Part shown: positions 26,902-35,814 of the stretch, piece after piece | Layout of the letters: every line of letters starts with the position of its first letter | How positions within the stretch are numbered: the first letter of the stretch is position 1 | DNA from: an uncultured Candidatus Thioglobus sp. | GTDB taxonomy: Bacteria > Pseudomonadota > Gammaproteobacteria > PS1 > Pseudothioglobaceae | NCBI GenBank assembly: GCA_900180385.1 | Contig: FXLX01000002.1 | Span: 62,001 to 126,000 of the forward strand | DNA length: 64,000 bases | Reading direction: 5' to 3' | Made by a program: the position numbers and the translations under genes | Notes under the pieces: generated by a model | Database searches by the model: none | Seen by the model: only the letters and a program-made list of their open reading frames with translations | Told to the model about the DNA's origin: nothing

Positions 26902-28128
26902 TTAATTAATTGTTACTCTTATTTGTCCAGTCAATAGTTTTTGCATTAGTCCTTTTTTCTGGGATTTTAATGCGTTCAACTCTTGCTCTAGTTTTGAAAT
27001 CTCATCATCAGCAAGGGTTAATAAATTGGCAATTTTGGCTTGCTCTAATTTCAAGGGTAGTGGGATTTTCACTTCTCTTAAGATGTTGTTGTATAGTCTT
27101 GGTATTGTTGTATTTTCAGTTTGCCAGTTCACTCTTGTGTAGCAATAAGCTAAAAAACTATTAAGAATCACATCTTCATTATTATCAATCCATACTATAT
27201 TTGAATCTTGAAAATAACCAGGATTTCCATCATATATAACTATTCTTCCAATAGTTCCGGCGGCAGAGATTAAAATATCGCCCTTTTTTGGGAAAGAGTA
27301 CTTTTCGACATATTGTTCATACAATTCTTTAGATATAAAAGCATTTGTTTTTTTACCAAATGTACCTATCTTATAAAAAGGAACACCCTTAGTCTCATTA
27401 GTTTCTTTTTTTAAAATTCTCTTGCACATGGAAATCTTGCCAATTTCTCCCAACTTTTCTTCTTTCCAATCAGGAAAATCACTACCATCAGCTTTAAACC
27501 TAACTTGTTGAGAAAAAAGCTGTTGCATTAAGCCATTTTTAAGCTGTTGTTTTTGAGTGATTAAAGCAGATTGTTTTTCAATGACTTTATCCCAAATAGT
27601 CAAAATATCTGCTATTTTTTGTTGCTCTGGTTTAGATGGTAAAGAAATGCTTAAGGTTTTTAAATGACTGGAATACAAATGTATAACTGAAACACCTTGG
27701 GCTAATTTTGCAATTCTATTTCTAGCAACAGTGTTTAAATAATATGATAAATAAATTCCATTTTGCATACTTCTAATAATATTTATATCACCACCAAGAG
27801 CAACATTATCTTTCAAAACACAAGACGCAGTTGCTAAATCTATAGCTGTTTCGCCAGATGCTGGTATAAGAATATCATTTTTTTTACTAAGAAATAATTG
27901 ATCTATTGGTAAATTAGTTTTGGAAGCAATATTTTGTATTTTTTCATCGTATTTTGTATATAACTCTCCATACCTAATACATTCAATTCCATCATCAGAT
28001 ATATCTTTTTTAGATATGCCTTTGCCTTTAAAGAAGCTAGCAATATCAGCCATTTTAACAACTTCCCAATCATCAGGAATAACCCCAGCCTCTGTTTGCT
28101 GATAGCCTTGTGGCACTTGGCTATTCAT
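26902..28128 (-). CDS. hsdS: Type I restriction enzyme specificity subunit
   Basis: DNA-recognition subunit. The 408 residues hold two target-recognition domains in tandem (about 20-190 and 215-390), each followed by a long helix: PEQQKIADILTIWDKVIEKQSAL and EQAKIANLLTLADDEISKLEQELN, the conserved spacers that bind HsdM. I take the ATG at 28128, not 28143, because it starts MNSQVPQGYQQTEAGVIP, the usual HsdS opening, and overlaps the in-frame end of the restored dinD by eight bases. It lies three genes away from hsdM's start rather than directly after it. Confidence 0.92.
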   Translation of the reverse strand: MNSQVPQGYQQTEAGVIPDDWEVVKMADIASFFKGKGISKKDISDDGIECIRYGELYTKYDEKIQNIASKTNLPIDQLFLSKKNDILIPASGETAIDLATASCVLKDNVALGGDINIIRSMQNGIYLSYYLNTVARNRIAKLAQGVSVIHLYSSHLKTLSISLPSKPEQQKIADILTIWDKVIEKQSALITQKQQLKNGLMQQLFSQQVRFKADGSDFPDWKEEKLGEIGKISMCKRILKKETNETKGVPFYKIGTFGKKTNAFISKELYEQYVEKYSFPKKGDILISAAGTIGRIVIYDGNPGYFQDSNIVWIDNNEDVILNSFLAYCYTRVNWQTENTTIPRLYNNILREVKIPLPLKLEQAKIANLLTLADDEISKLEQELNALKSQKKGLMQKLLTGQIRVTIN

Positions 28129-28967
28129 CTTCTTTACTCTCAAGCTTGTTCTGCTGTTTGGCTATCTTAAGCACGCTTTTTTGTGGTGATGGCAGATCCT
28201 CAGGCATTGTTCCACCCAGCTCTTGGATAGTTTGCCTTACTTTTTTTGCCAACTTGATTATGGGTTTGGTTGGCTTTTTCTTTATTTTTAACCATATCTC
28301 TTTTTAGCTTCTCTTCCGTCTGTGTCGCACGAAACAGATTAGCAGCTAACTCGGTACTACCCATGTAGTCTAAAATCTTATGGGATTTTTTTAGCCTTTT
28401 TTTGATATGTATTGCTCTTGCATCAAGCCCACCATATAAACCTTGGTAACCATGATTTTGAACGATTGCAAAATCAAGATGGGTTTCAACACCTGCTTTT
28501 TGAGCTGCCTCTACTAATTGCTTATTATGCTCTATAAGCTCATTTCTTAAAAATAGTCTTTTTTCATCTTCTTTAAGCTGTGCAAAGCCCTCATCATCTT
28601 GCAGTTCTTGCCGTCTTGTTTGAATGGCAAAATAAGTTTGCCCGCTTGCCACTACTGGCTTACTAGGGTCGGCATTTTGAACAACTAAATAACAGGCGTA
28701 TCTTGAAAGCCTGAAAGATGGATATGATTTTTTAGCACCAGAACCAATTTGAACCACCTCGGTGATGTCACCGAGGTGGTCTGAAACCTTACCGCCACTG
28801 TTAATACAAGATTTTTCTGCTTTTTCTATAACGTTTAAAAAATTCCCAAAATCAGCATAACCTAAAAGCTTTGATAATGCCCTTGCATACCAAAATTCAT
28901 TACCATTGCCATCTAGTTGCTTTAGATCTTCAAAAGGCTGCTGGTGGTGTTTTTCTAATTTATTCAT
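28121..28967 (-). pseudogene. dinD: DinD-like protein gene, frameshifted in an A7 run
   Basis: Residues 1-240 follow DinD, the SOS-induced protein of E. coli that inhibits RecA in vitro: FWYARALSKLLGYADFGNF (BRO/ANT-like), GSGAKKSYPSFRLSRYACYLV, LYGGLDARAIHIKK. After VGKKS the frame runs into 15 unrelated residues. Dropping one A of the seven at 28241-28247 restores the family end, GKKVRQTIQELGGTMPEDLP..., stopping at 28121 in an ATGAATAG overlap with hsdS. The fit of that overlap shows the longer frame is ancestral. As written, the product is 255 residues with a wrong tail. Confidence 0.8.
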
Positions 28968-28977
28968 AATTTATTAT

Positions 28978-30465
28978 TTATAACCCTAATTCTTTCAAAT
29001 ATCCATCCATCTGTTTTTTAATATCAACAAGCTCACCTTCTAAGATCTTAATATCTTTCTTAGTTTGTGCAATATCAATAGCCTCTTCCTCCTCAAAGGT
29101 ATCTACATATCTTGGAATGTTAAGATTGTAGTCATTTTCTTTGATTTCTTCTATGGTCGCTAGATGGCTGTATTTATCTACCTCAGATCGGTCTTTATAA
29201 GTCGTTAGGATTTTTTGAATCTGTTTATCTTTAAGCTCGTTTTGGTTTTTATTCTTGGTAAATTCCTTACTTGCATCAATAAATAGCACGTTTTTATTTT
29301 CTCTATTTTTCTTAAAGATTAGAATAGCAGCAGGGATTGAAGTGCCAAAGAACAGATTGGCCGGCAAGCCGATAACGCCGTCGAGTAGATTATTATCTAA
29401 AATTTGAGTTCTAATTTTGCCTTCACTTGCGCCACGGAACAATACGCCGTGTGGCAACACCACGCCCATTGTGCCTTCTGCATTAAGGCTTGATAACATG
29501 TGTAATACAAAAGCATAATCACCTTTTGATTTTGGTGGTAGCCCATAATCAAAGCGTTTGTAAAAATCTTCTTCTAGTTCGTCACGTCCCCACTTGTCTA
29601 ATGAAAAAGGCGGGTTTGCCACTACCACATCAAACTTCATCAGATGGTTGTTATCCAAATGTAATGGATTTCTAAGCGTATCACCCCAGCGAATATCTGC
29701 CTCGTTAATCTCATGCAAAAACATATTCATTTTACTAAGCGTTTGAGTTTGTCCATTTTTCTCTTGACCAAATAGCGCAAAGTTGTTATTGCCTATTTCT
29801 TTAGCAGCTTTGATCAAAAGTGAACCAGAGCCACAAGCAGGATCATAAATTCGATCACCCTCTTTAGCGCCAACTAATTTAGCTAACAAGGTTGATACAC
29901 CACTTGGAGTAAAGAACTCACCACCTTTTTTGCCTGCATCCGATGCAAAATGCGCAATAAGATATTCATAAGCATCGCCAATGACATCATTACCTGCAAG
30001 CATTGAGGGGCGTAAATCTAGCCTTTCATCAGAAAAATCTTCTAATAAATGCTTTAACATTGAATTTCGTTCTTTAGTTCTTCCTAAGTTTGCTTCGTTA
30101 TTAAAGTCAATACTTCTAAAAATGCCTTCAAGTTTTTCAGGATTGTCTTCTTCAATTTTTTCTAGTACTTTGTTAATTTCTTGACCAAGCTCGCTTGACT
30201 CTTTTTTGCTAAGTAAAAATTCAAAAGTACATTTATCATCAAGAATGAACTTCTCTAGCTTAATAGCTTTTGCAACTCTAGCCTCATTGCCATTGTATTT
30301 TTCTTGCAACTGTTCTAGCTTTTCACGGTAAAAATCAGACAAATACTTAACGAACAGCATTGTAAGGACATAATCTTTGTATTGTGATCCGTCAAGTGCT
30401 CCGCGAAAGGTGTCGCAAGCTTTCCAAACGATGTTATTAATAGTGTCTTGAGTGGTTTTATTCAT
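28978..30465 (-). CDS. hsdM: Type I restriction-modification methyltransferase subunit
   Basis: N6-adenine methyltransferase that modifies host DNA with HsdS and forms the core of the restriction complex. The 495 residues show an N-terminal helical domain (about 1-150), the SAM-binding YDPACGSGSLLIKA (about 205-220) and catalytic NPPFSLDKW (about 282). A C-terminal coiled-coil tail follows. It starts at the stop codon of the upstream half-HsdS gene (one-base overlap). Confidence 0.96.
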   Translation of the reverse strand: MNKTTQDTINNIVWKACDTFRGALDGSQYKDYVLTMLFVKYLSDFYREKLEQLQEKYNGNEARVAKAIKLEKFILDDKCTFEFLLSKKESSELGQEINKVLEKIEEDNPEKLEGIFRSIDFNNEANLGRTKERNSMLKHLLEDFSDERLDLRPSMLAGNDVIGDAYEYLIAHFASDAGKKGGEFFTPSGVSTLLAKLVGAKEGDRIYDPACGSGSLLIKAAKEIGNNNFALFGQEKNGQTQTLSKMNMFLHEINEADIRWGDTLRNPLHLDNNHLMKFDVVVANPPFSLDKWGRDELEEDFYKRFDYGLPPKSKGDYAFVLHMLSSLNAEGTMGVVLPHGVLFRGASEGKIRTQILDNNLLDGVIGLPANLFFGTSIPAAILIFKKNRENKNVLFIDASKEFTKNKNQNELKDKQIQKILTTYKDRSEVDKYSHLATIEEIKENDYNLNIPRYVDTFEEEEAIDIAQTKKDIKILEGELVDIKKQMDGYLKELGL

Positions 30466-31052
30466 TATTTTGCCTCTTGAAATTGATTGCTAATGGTGTT
30501 TAATATGTTTTGGGTAAAAATCTGTTTTTTAATACTTAGTTCTTTTAATACTTCTTGCTCTTTATAAAGTAAGCTCATAATTTTTACAGTTTTATTTTGC
30601 TCTGTAAGAGATGGTAATACAATATTTAACTCAGCAATGTCGCTCGTTTTAACCATGGGGATGGCTGTGCCCTTAATAGCAATATTAAACACTTTTTGAA
30701 TAATACTTGAGTTTAGATAATGGGCTAAAAATCTATGATTTATATTTAGATCATTTGATCTAATTACTGCCATTAATGACGAAATAACCAACCCTTGCAT
30801 TGTTTTATCAATATAAATGGCTACGCTAGGTGCTCTCAGCCTAATAACGACATCACCCTTTTGAGTTAAGTAATTTGGTTTAATTTTATCGGTAGAGGAG
30901 AAATCATCCAAAGTAGATGAGTTTACAATCGTAGAGTTTGAAAATGATTTAAGCGTTAATTGCTTATAAGAAATTTTGACTTCGTATAGCGCTGCTTTTT
31001 TACGTGAAAGCACTAAGCCAGTTTTGATTGTTGCAATATCTTTTAATTTCAT
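30465..31052 (-). CDS. Single-TRD HsdS-like protein
   Basis: A 195-residue protein resembling one half of a type I specificity subunit: an opening MKLKDIATIKTGLVLSRK, a beta-rich recognition region, GTAIPMVKTSDIAELNIVLPS (the conserved end of a target-recognition domain), then a helix TEQNKTVKIMSLLYKEQEV. Half-size S proteins can dimerise to form a symmetrical specificity unit. A complete HsdS is encoded at 26902, so this may give the same HsdM a second sequence specificity or regulate it. It is the first gene of the operon, preceded by a promoter with an inverted repeat. Confidence 0.75.
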   Translation of the reverse strand: MKLKDIATIKTGLVLSRKKAALYEVKISYKQLTLKSFSNSTIVNSSTLDDFSSTDKIKPNYLTQKGDVVIRLRAPSVAIYIDKTMQGLVISSLMAVIRSNDLNINHRFLAHYLNSSIIQKVFNIAIKGTAIPMVKTSDIAELNIVLPSLTEQNKTVKIMSLLYKEQEVLKELSIKKQIFTQNILNTISNQFQEAK

Positions 31053-31066
31053 TCTTTGTATATTTT

Positions 31067-31097
31067 TTGTCTATTATGTAAATTAGACAATATTATA
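31067..31097 (-). promoter_or_regulatory. Promoter and operator-like repeat of the restriction operon
   Basis: On the minus strand a perfect -10 TATAAT occupies 31097-31092. Just downstream is the inverted repeat TTGTCTA (31067-31073) / TAGACAA (31084-31090), covering the expected start of transcription. A third related word, TAGTCTA, lies upstream near 31117-31123, in the -35 area. This arrangement suits repression of the restriction-modification operon; the regulator is unknown. Confidence 0.55.
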
Positions 31098-31450
31098 CCA
31101 TGAAAATATAAAAAGTAGTCTATTTTAACAATCATACTAAATTAATAAATATAGATATTTTTTTTCTACTTGATTAATCAATTTACTTCAATTTTATGCT
31201 TAAAAACGACTCATTCTTAAAATTTGCAAAATTGTTGTAACAACCCACTTTCAACCTAGACAAAAACCACAAAACCCTACCAAAATAACCTTTTGGAGCC
31301 TTTAAATAGTGTTTATAAGCTTTTAAACAGCCTTTTTCTCTTAAAAACTTGGTTAAAATCTACCATTTACAAAATTTACTAGATTTTTATCTTGTTAATA
31401 TTTGAGTTATGTTTAAAAAATAATAATCTTTAATTTGTTAAGTTAAAACT
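31098..31450. other. AT-rich gap with no gene seen
   Basis: About 350 bp between the restriction operon promoter and trmJ. No frame, tRNA or strong hairpin is visible. It likely holds only the upstream part of that promoter and the 3' end of the trmJ transcript. Confidence 0.5.
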
Positions 31451-32191
31451 CTATTTTTTAAAAGGCTGGATATTCCTTAAAATTCCTCTAAAAATAGCCA
31501 CCTCTTCTTTTTCAGGCTCTGCACTTCCAAAGAAGCGACGCATGCGACGCATAAGCAGCTCTTTAGGGCGCTTTTCTTCAAAATAGTTAATGTGCTCAAG
31601 CACTTGAGCAAGATGCGCATAAAAACCTTCTAATTCAATATTACTGGCTGTTTCATTAGTGCTTTTTTCAAATTCTGTGGTTGTGCTATAAACATAGTTT
31701 TGATAAGCAAACACCTGAATAGCTGAGGCAACATTAAGCGAGAAATAATTTGGATTTCCTGGAATGGTCATTAGAATTTGACACAAATCTAGCTCTTCAT
31801 TACTCAAGCCTGAGTTTTCAGTGCCAAATACAACAGCAACTTCTTGACCTTTAACAGATACAGTTTTTTGTATTTCGCCACATGCACCCACCACATCCAT
31901 TTGCCGCCACTTAACATTACGCTGGCGCGCACTCGCACCTATTACTAAATGTACGCCTGTTAAGGCCTCTTCAAGCGTATCACAAACTACAGCATTCGTT
32001 AGAATATCATCTGCCCCGCTTGCTCTAGCGGTTGCCACAGCTGATGGATGAGTCTTTGGAGTAACTAGATATAGCGTTGAAAGATTCATGTTTTTCATGG
32101 CTCTAGCCGCCGCACCAATATTGCCAGGCTCGGTGGTATTAACCATAACCACGCGTACATTATCAAAGGTATAATTTGTGTCTTTTTGCAT
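31451..32191 (-). CDS. trmJ: tRNA (cytidine/uridine-2'-O-)-methyltransferase TrmJ
   Basis: SPOUT methyltransferase that 2'-O-methylates position 32 of several tRNAs. The 246 residues open with RVVMVNTTEPGNIGAAARAMKN, the TrmJ family start. They carry the knot-forming FGTENSGLSNEEL (about residue 118) and PGNPNYFSLNVASAIQVF, the SAM-binding trefoil. A positively charged C-terminus (MRRMRRFFG) suits tRNA contact. Its start codon lies only 14 bp from that of suhB on the other strand. Confidence 0.95.
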   Translation of the reverse strand: MQKDTNYTFDNVRVVMVNTTEPGNIGAAARAMKNMNLSTLYLVTPKTHPSAVATARASGADDILTNAVVCDTLEEALTGVHLVIGASARQRNVKWRQMDVVGACGEIQKTVSVKGQEVAVVFGTENSGLSNEELDLCQILMTIPGNPNYFSLNVASAIQVFAYQNYVYSTTTEFEKSTNETASNIELEGFYAHLAQVLEHINYFEEKRPKELLMRRMRRFFGSAEPEKEEVAIFRGILRNIQPFKK

Positions 32192-32205
32192 TTGTCTATT
32201 TAATT

Positions 32206-33009
32206 ATGAATCCTACGCTTAATATTGCCGTTAAAGCCGCTCGAAAAGCGGGTGACATCATCTTAAGATATCACAATCAGATTGATCTGCTAACGATTGA
32301 AAATAAAGCGGCAAATGACTTCGTTTCTGAAGTGGATAAAGCTGCTGAAGACGCTATTATAGACGAGTTGAAATATGCCTTTCCTGATCATTCGATTTTG
32401 GGTGAAGAAAATGGTGAAATCGTTGGCAAAGACAAGCGCTTTGTTTGGATCTTAGATCCACTTGACGGCACCACTAATTATCTACACGGCTTTCCGCAGT
32501 ATGCGGTTTCTATTGCTTTATATGAAAACAGCGAACCAACCCATGCTGTTGTTTACGATCCATTTAAAGAAGAATTATTTACCGCTTCTAAAGGCGAAGG
32601 TGCCTACTTAAATGAGCAGCGTATTCGTGTAACTGGTGCAGCGGGTTTTAAAGATACATTAATTGGCACAGGTTTTCCGTTTAAAGCACCTCAACACTTA
32701 GATGCTTATCTTGACATGTTCAGGGCAATCCATCCAAAGGTTGCAGGGATTCGTCGCGCTGGCTCTGCCGCGCTTGATTTGGCTTATTTAGCAGCTGGAC
32801 GACTAGATGGATTTTGGGAAATTGAACTTAATATTTGGGATATTGCCGCAGGTGTGCTACTTGTTAAAGAGGCAGGTGGTTATGTGGGTGATTTTTCAGG
32901 TCGTGACAAGTATTTAGAAACGGGCAACATCGTTGCAGGTACTGAAAAAGTCTTTAAAGAAATTTTAAAAAGTATTCACCCGCACTTAACCAGCGATTTA
33001 CAACGCTAG
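32206..33009 (+). CDS. suhB: Inositol-1-monophosphatase family protein SuhB
   Basis: Mg-dependent phosphatase of the IMPase family; SuhB in E. coli also joins rRNA antitermination complexes with NusB. The 267 residues show FVSEVDKAAED, ILGEENG, WILDPLDGTTNYLHG (metal site, about residue 84) and ELNIWDIAAGVLLVKEAGG. I start at MNPTLNIAVKAARKAG; ten more codons upstream are open but overlap trmJ and are unlike SuhB. Confidence 0.94.
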   Translation: MNPTLNIAVKAARKAGDIILRYHNQIDLLTIENKAANDFVSEVDKAAEDAIIDELKYAFPDHSILGEENGEIVGKDKRFVWILDPLDGTTNYLHGFPQYAVSIALYENSEPTHAVVYDPFKEELFTASKGEGAYLNEQRIRVTGAAGFKDTLIGTGFPFKAPQHLDAYLDMFRAIHPKVAGIRRAGSAALDLAYLAAGRLDGFWEIELNIWDIAAGVLLVKEAGGYVGDFSGRDKYLETGNIVAGTEKVFKEILKSIHPHLTSDLQR

Positions 33010-33016
33010 GAGTTTT

Positions 33017-33253
33017 ATGCAAAAGTCTTTTAAAAACATAATCTTGAAAATTTCTTTATTTTTTCTATTCTTGACTGTTGTTTCTGTGCTGATTCAAAGA
33101 ATTTTTTATCCAATATATGTGGATGCCCAAGGTCTATTACACGAAACTCTGTGGACACCGATTGGCGCTTTTTCTTTCGTGCTAAGCATGGCCAGCTTTA
33201 TTATTTATTTAATGTTGTTGATTTTTGCATCAATCAAGCGTCGGATAAAGTAA
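33017..33253 (+). CDS. Small membrane protein, DUF3955-like
   Basis: A 78-residue protein with two hydrophobic segments (about 10-28 and 47-70). Between them is YVDAQGLLHETLWTPIGAF, which matches the D-x-x-G-x-LHE-x-x-x-x-PIG pattern of DUF3955 inner-membrane proteins. Function unknown. It starts seven bases after suhB, so it is probably in the same transcript, and its last 20 bases overlap the end of the opposite-strand SDR gene. Confidence 0.7.
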   Translation: MQKSFKNIILKISLFFLFLTVVSVLIQRIFYPIYVDAQGLLHETLWTPIGAFSFVLSMASFIIYLMLLIFASIKRRIK

Positions 33254-33986
33254 GCTGCTCTCCCTTTATTTTTTTAGATTTTTCACTCATTAAATACACA
33301 ATCGCAGGGCTTTTGCTTTCAGGAAGCGGGTTTTTATCCGAATTTTCAGCGGGATAAGCCGTTCGTCTCATTTCAGTTTTCATACGCCCTGGATCAAGTG
33401 AATTTACCCGAATATTGGTTTTTTCCAACTCCTCAGACAGCGTTTTACTTAATCCTTCAATGGCAAACTTACTCACTCCGTACGCCCCCCAATAAGCACG
33501 AGCCTCTCGCCCTACCGAAGAGGATAAAAACAACACACACGCATCGGCTGATTTATTAAGCGCTGGAATTAACGCTTGTGTAAGCATGAACGGCGCATTG
33601 ACATTGATTTGCATAGTCGCATACCAAAGCTTAAGATCGTATTGTTCAATTGGCATCATAGTACCAATAATGCCAGCATTATGAATTAGACCATCAAGCT
33701 GGCCAAAATTATCCAAAACATCTTTTTGCAATTGCTGGTAATGCTCAGCTGTTGCACCCTCAAGATCCAAAGGATATAAAATTGGCTCTACAAATCCACC
33801 ATCAACCACCTCATCATAAGCAGTTTCGAGCGAGCCAAGATCACGACCTAGCATGATCACAGTAGCACCTGCTTTAGCCAAATCCATTGTCATTGCCTTA
33901 CCAAAGCCGCGGTTTGCACCAGTTACTAAAATAACTTTATCTTTCAGCTCACCTTCGGTGATTGAATAATTTGTTGAAATTTCCAT
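33234..33986 (-). CDS. yciK: Short-chain dehydrogenase, YciK type
   Basis: NAD(P)-dependent oxidoreductase of the SDR family, 250 residues. The Rossmann motif TGANRGFG is at about 21-28, NAG at about 104, the catalytic Ser in FLSSSVGREA, and the YGVSK Tyr-Lys pair at about 168. The overall pattern (LKDKVILVTGANRGFGKAM..., SLDPGRMKTEMR) resembles E. coli YciK, whose substrate is unsettled. It starts at the stop codon of rmuC. Confidence 0.82.
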   Translation of the reverse strand: MEISTNYSITEGELKDKVILVTGANRGFGKAMTMDLAKAGATVIMLGRDLGSLETAYDEVVDGGFVEPILYPLDLEGATAEHYQQLQKDVLDNFGQLDGLIHNAGIIGTMMPIEQYDLKLWYATMQINVNAPFMLTQALIPALNKSADACVLFLSSSVGREARAYWGAYGVSKFAIEGLSKTLSEELEKTNIRVNSLDPGRMKTEMRRTAYPAENSDKNPLPESKSPAIVYLMSEKSKKIKGEQLTLSDA

Positions 33987-35122
33987 TAATTTAATTCCTT
34001 TTTACTTTGTACGCCGAGTGCTTTAAGTTTTTCGGCGCGACCAATCAGATTGCCCTTGCCTTCTGATAATTTACTGCGTGCTTCTTTGTAGCTTTTTTGT
34101 GCCTTATCTAAGTGCTTTTCAATATCATCCATTGATTTTATAAAGCCGAATAACTTGTCATACATGGCACCTGCCTGACGTGCTATTTCTTCTGAATTTA
34201 AATTTTGGCGTTCTGTTTGCCAAATATGATGCACCGTTTTAAGGCTCATCATTAAGGTAGATGGAGATACTAATACAATGTTCTTTTTAAGTGCCATGGT
34301 AAACAAATCAGGCTTTTGATCAAGTGCCACTAACAAGGCCGACTCAATTGGAATAAAAACAAAAATAAAATCAAGTGTCAGCACACCTTCAAGATTTTCA
34401 TACTCTTTGATGCTAATGCCATTAATGTGCGCCTCAACCGAAGCTACGTGCGCTTTAAGTATGGTCTTATCTGACTGATTAGCGATATAATCCTTATAAG
34501 CCTTAAGAGAAACTTTAGAGTCAATGATAATGTCTTTTTCATCAGGAAGGTGCAAGATAATATCCGGCTTAAAAGCCTCGCCCTGCTCATTTTTAAGTTG
34601 TTTTTGTGTATCAAATTCATGACCTTCTCGCAAACCCGAACTTGACAAAATAGAGCTTAGAATCATCTCACCCCAATCACCCTGCTGCTTGTTATCGTAA
34701 GTTAGCGCATTGGTTAAATTTTGTGTGGTTTCTTGCGCCTCAATACTGGTTTTTTTAAGATTGTCAATTTGCGCTGCAAGCGTTGCACGCTCTTTAATTT
34801 GTTCGCCCGTAATTACCTCAATCTTATCTCTAAACTCTTTAAGTTGCGCTTGCAGTGGTGTTAAAAGTTCAGAATTTTTAATGCTTAACTCATTACGATC
34901 TTTGGCTAATATATCACCAGCAACTGCTTTAAAGTCTTTGCTCATTTGCTCTCTGGCAATGTTGATCATATCAATCTGATTCTCATAAGATTTGATTTTT
35001 TCATCAAGACTCACCTCTAAGTGAATCTTCTCTTTGCTTAAAATTTGAATCTGTTTATCTAAATAAAAATAAACGCCGATAGCGCCTAACAATAAGCCCA
35101 ATAAAATATAAATTAACTCCAT
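33986..35122 (-). CDS. rmuC: DNA recombination protein RmuC homologue
   Basis: A 378-residue member of the RmuC family, which limits inversion between short repeats and resembles restriction-type nucleases. One membrane segment at residues 2-20 is followed by a long coiled coil (about 25-140). The globular domain comes next, with QGDWGEMILSSILSSSGLREG and KPDIILHLPDEKDIIIDSKVSL, the PD-(D/E)xK-like core. It sits in a chain gph-rmuC-yciK joined by one-base overlaps. Confidence 0.92.
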   Translation of the reverse strand: MELIYILLGLLLGAIGVYFYLDKQIQILSKEKIHLEVSLDEKIKSYENQIDMINIAREQMSKDFKAVAGDILAKDRNELSIKNSELLTPLQAQLKEFRDKIEVITGEQIKERATLAAQIDNLKKTSIEAQETTQNLTNALTYDNKQQGDWGEMILSSILSSSGLREGHEFDTQKQLKNEQGEAFKPDIILHLPDEKDIIIDSKVSLKAYKDYIANQSDKTILKAHVASVEAHINGISIKEYENLEGVLTLDFIFVFIPIESALLVALDQKPDLFTMALKKNIVLVSPSTLMMSLKTVHHIWQTERQNLNSEEIARQAGAMYDKLFGFIKSMDDIEKHLDKAQKSYKEARSKLSEGKGNLIGRAEKLKALGVQSKKELN

Positions 35123-35757
35123 TAAATCAACTCCAGTAATTCACTCGGATGAGTAATTAAATAATCATAATTCCAATTTTTTTCAACCTTACCATAGCCA
35201 TATTTAACTGCTACTGTTTTAATATTGGCATTGACTCCTGCTAGCATATCATTTTTATCATCGCCAATAAACAAACAACGTTTTGGATCAGTTGCTAACT
35301 GTGCGCAGGCATACAGTAGCGGTGCCGGATGTGGCTTATTAAATTCTAACGTGTCACCACACACCACCACATCAGGCATAATATTTAACTTGTCTAATAA
35401 TAAATGCGTTAAATTCTTAGGCTTATTGGTAACAACGCCCCACTGCATTTTCAGATTTTTTAGTGTTGTCAGTAACTCATCAATGCCGTCAAATGTTGAT
35501 GAATTTTTATCAATATTATTTGTATAAATTTCTAAAATTCTTTGGTGCCGTTTTGAAAACTGAGGATGATCATCTTCACAATCAAACCCATATTTAATGA
35601 GCGCCTTTCCGCCAAAAGCAACCAATGGCTTGATTTTATCAAATGGTTTTTCTGCTAGTTTATTCTCTTTAAGAAGTTCATTTAACGCATAGGCCAAGTC
35701 TGGCGCTGTATCAACCAAGGTGCCGTCTAAATCAAATAAAATAGTGTTGACCGTCAT
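35122..35757 (-). CDS. gph: Phosphoglycolate phosphatase-like HAD hydrolase
   Basis: A 211-residue HAD hydrolase with motif I FDLDGTLVDTAPDL (residues 8-21), motif II VTNKP (about 114), a lysine near NKPHPAPLL, and motif III FIGDDKNDMLAGVNAN. This matches Gph, which removes phosphate from 2-phosphoglycolate formed by Rubisco or DNA repair. The closely related MurNAc-6-phosphate phosphatase MupP cannot be excluded. That is worth noting because AmgK and MurU of the same recycling route are encoded at 56268 and 57188. Confidence 0.8.
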   Translation of the reverse strand: MTVNTILFDLDGTLVDTAPDLAYALNELLKENKLAEKPFDKIKPLVAFGGKALIKYGFDCEDDHPQFSKRHQRILEIYTNNIDKNSSTFDGIDELLTTLKNLKMQWGVVTNKPKNLTHLLLDKLNIMPDVVVCGDTLEFNKPHPAPLLYACAQLATDPKRCLFIGDDKNDMLAGVNANIKTVAVKYGYGKVEKNWNYDYLITHPSELLELI

Positions 35758-35814
35758 AGAAGTTCGTTAAAATCTTAAGTCTATGAATTATAACGTTTAC
35801 ACTCGCCTTTCCTT

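Noticed and set aside
28737..28800. ACCACCTCGGTGATGTCACCGAGGTGGT hairpin inside dinD as a regulatory element
   Set aside because: It is a striking palindrome, but it lies within the coding part and encodes residues (DHLGDITEVV) of a continuous frame; I see no sign that it is more than codon coincidence or a minor structure.
31098..31450. CRISPR or tRNA in the AT-rich gap
   Set aside because: No regularly spaced repeats, and no cloverleaf with the TTCGA-type T-loop could be drawn.
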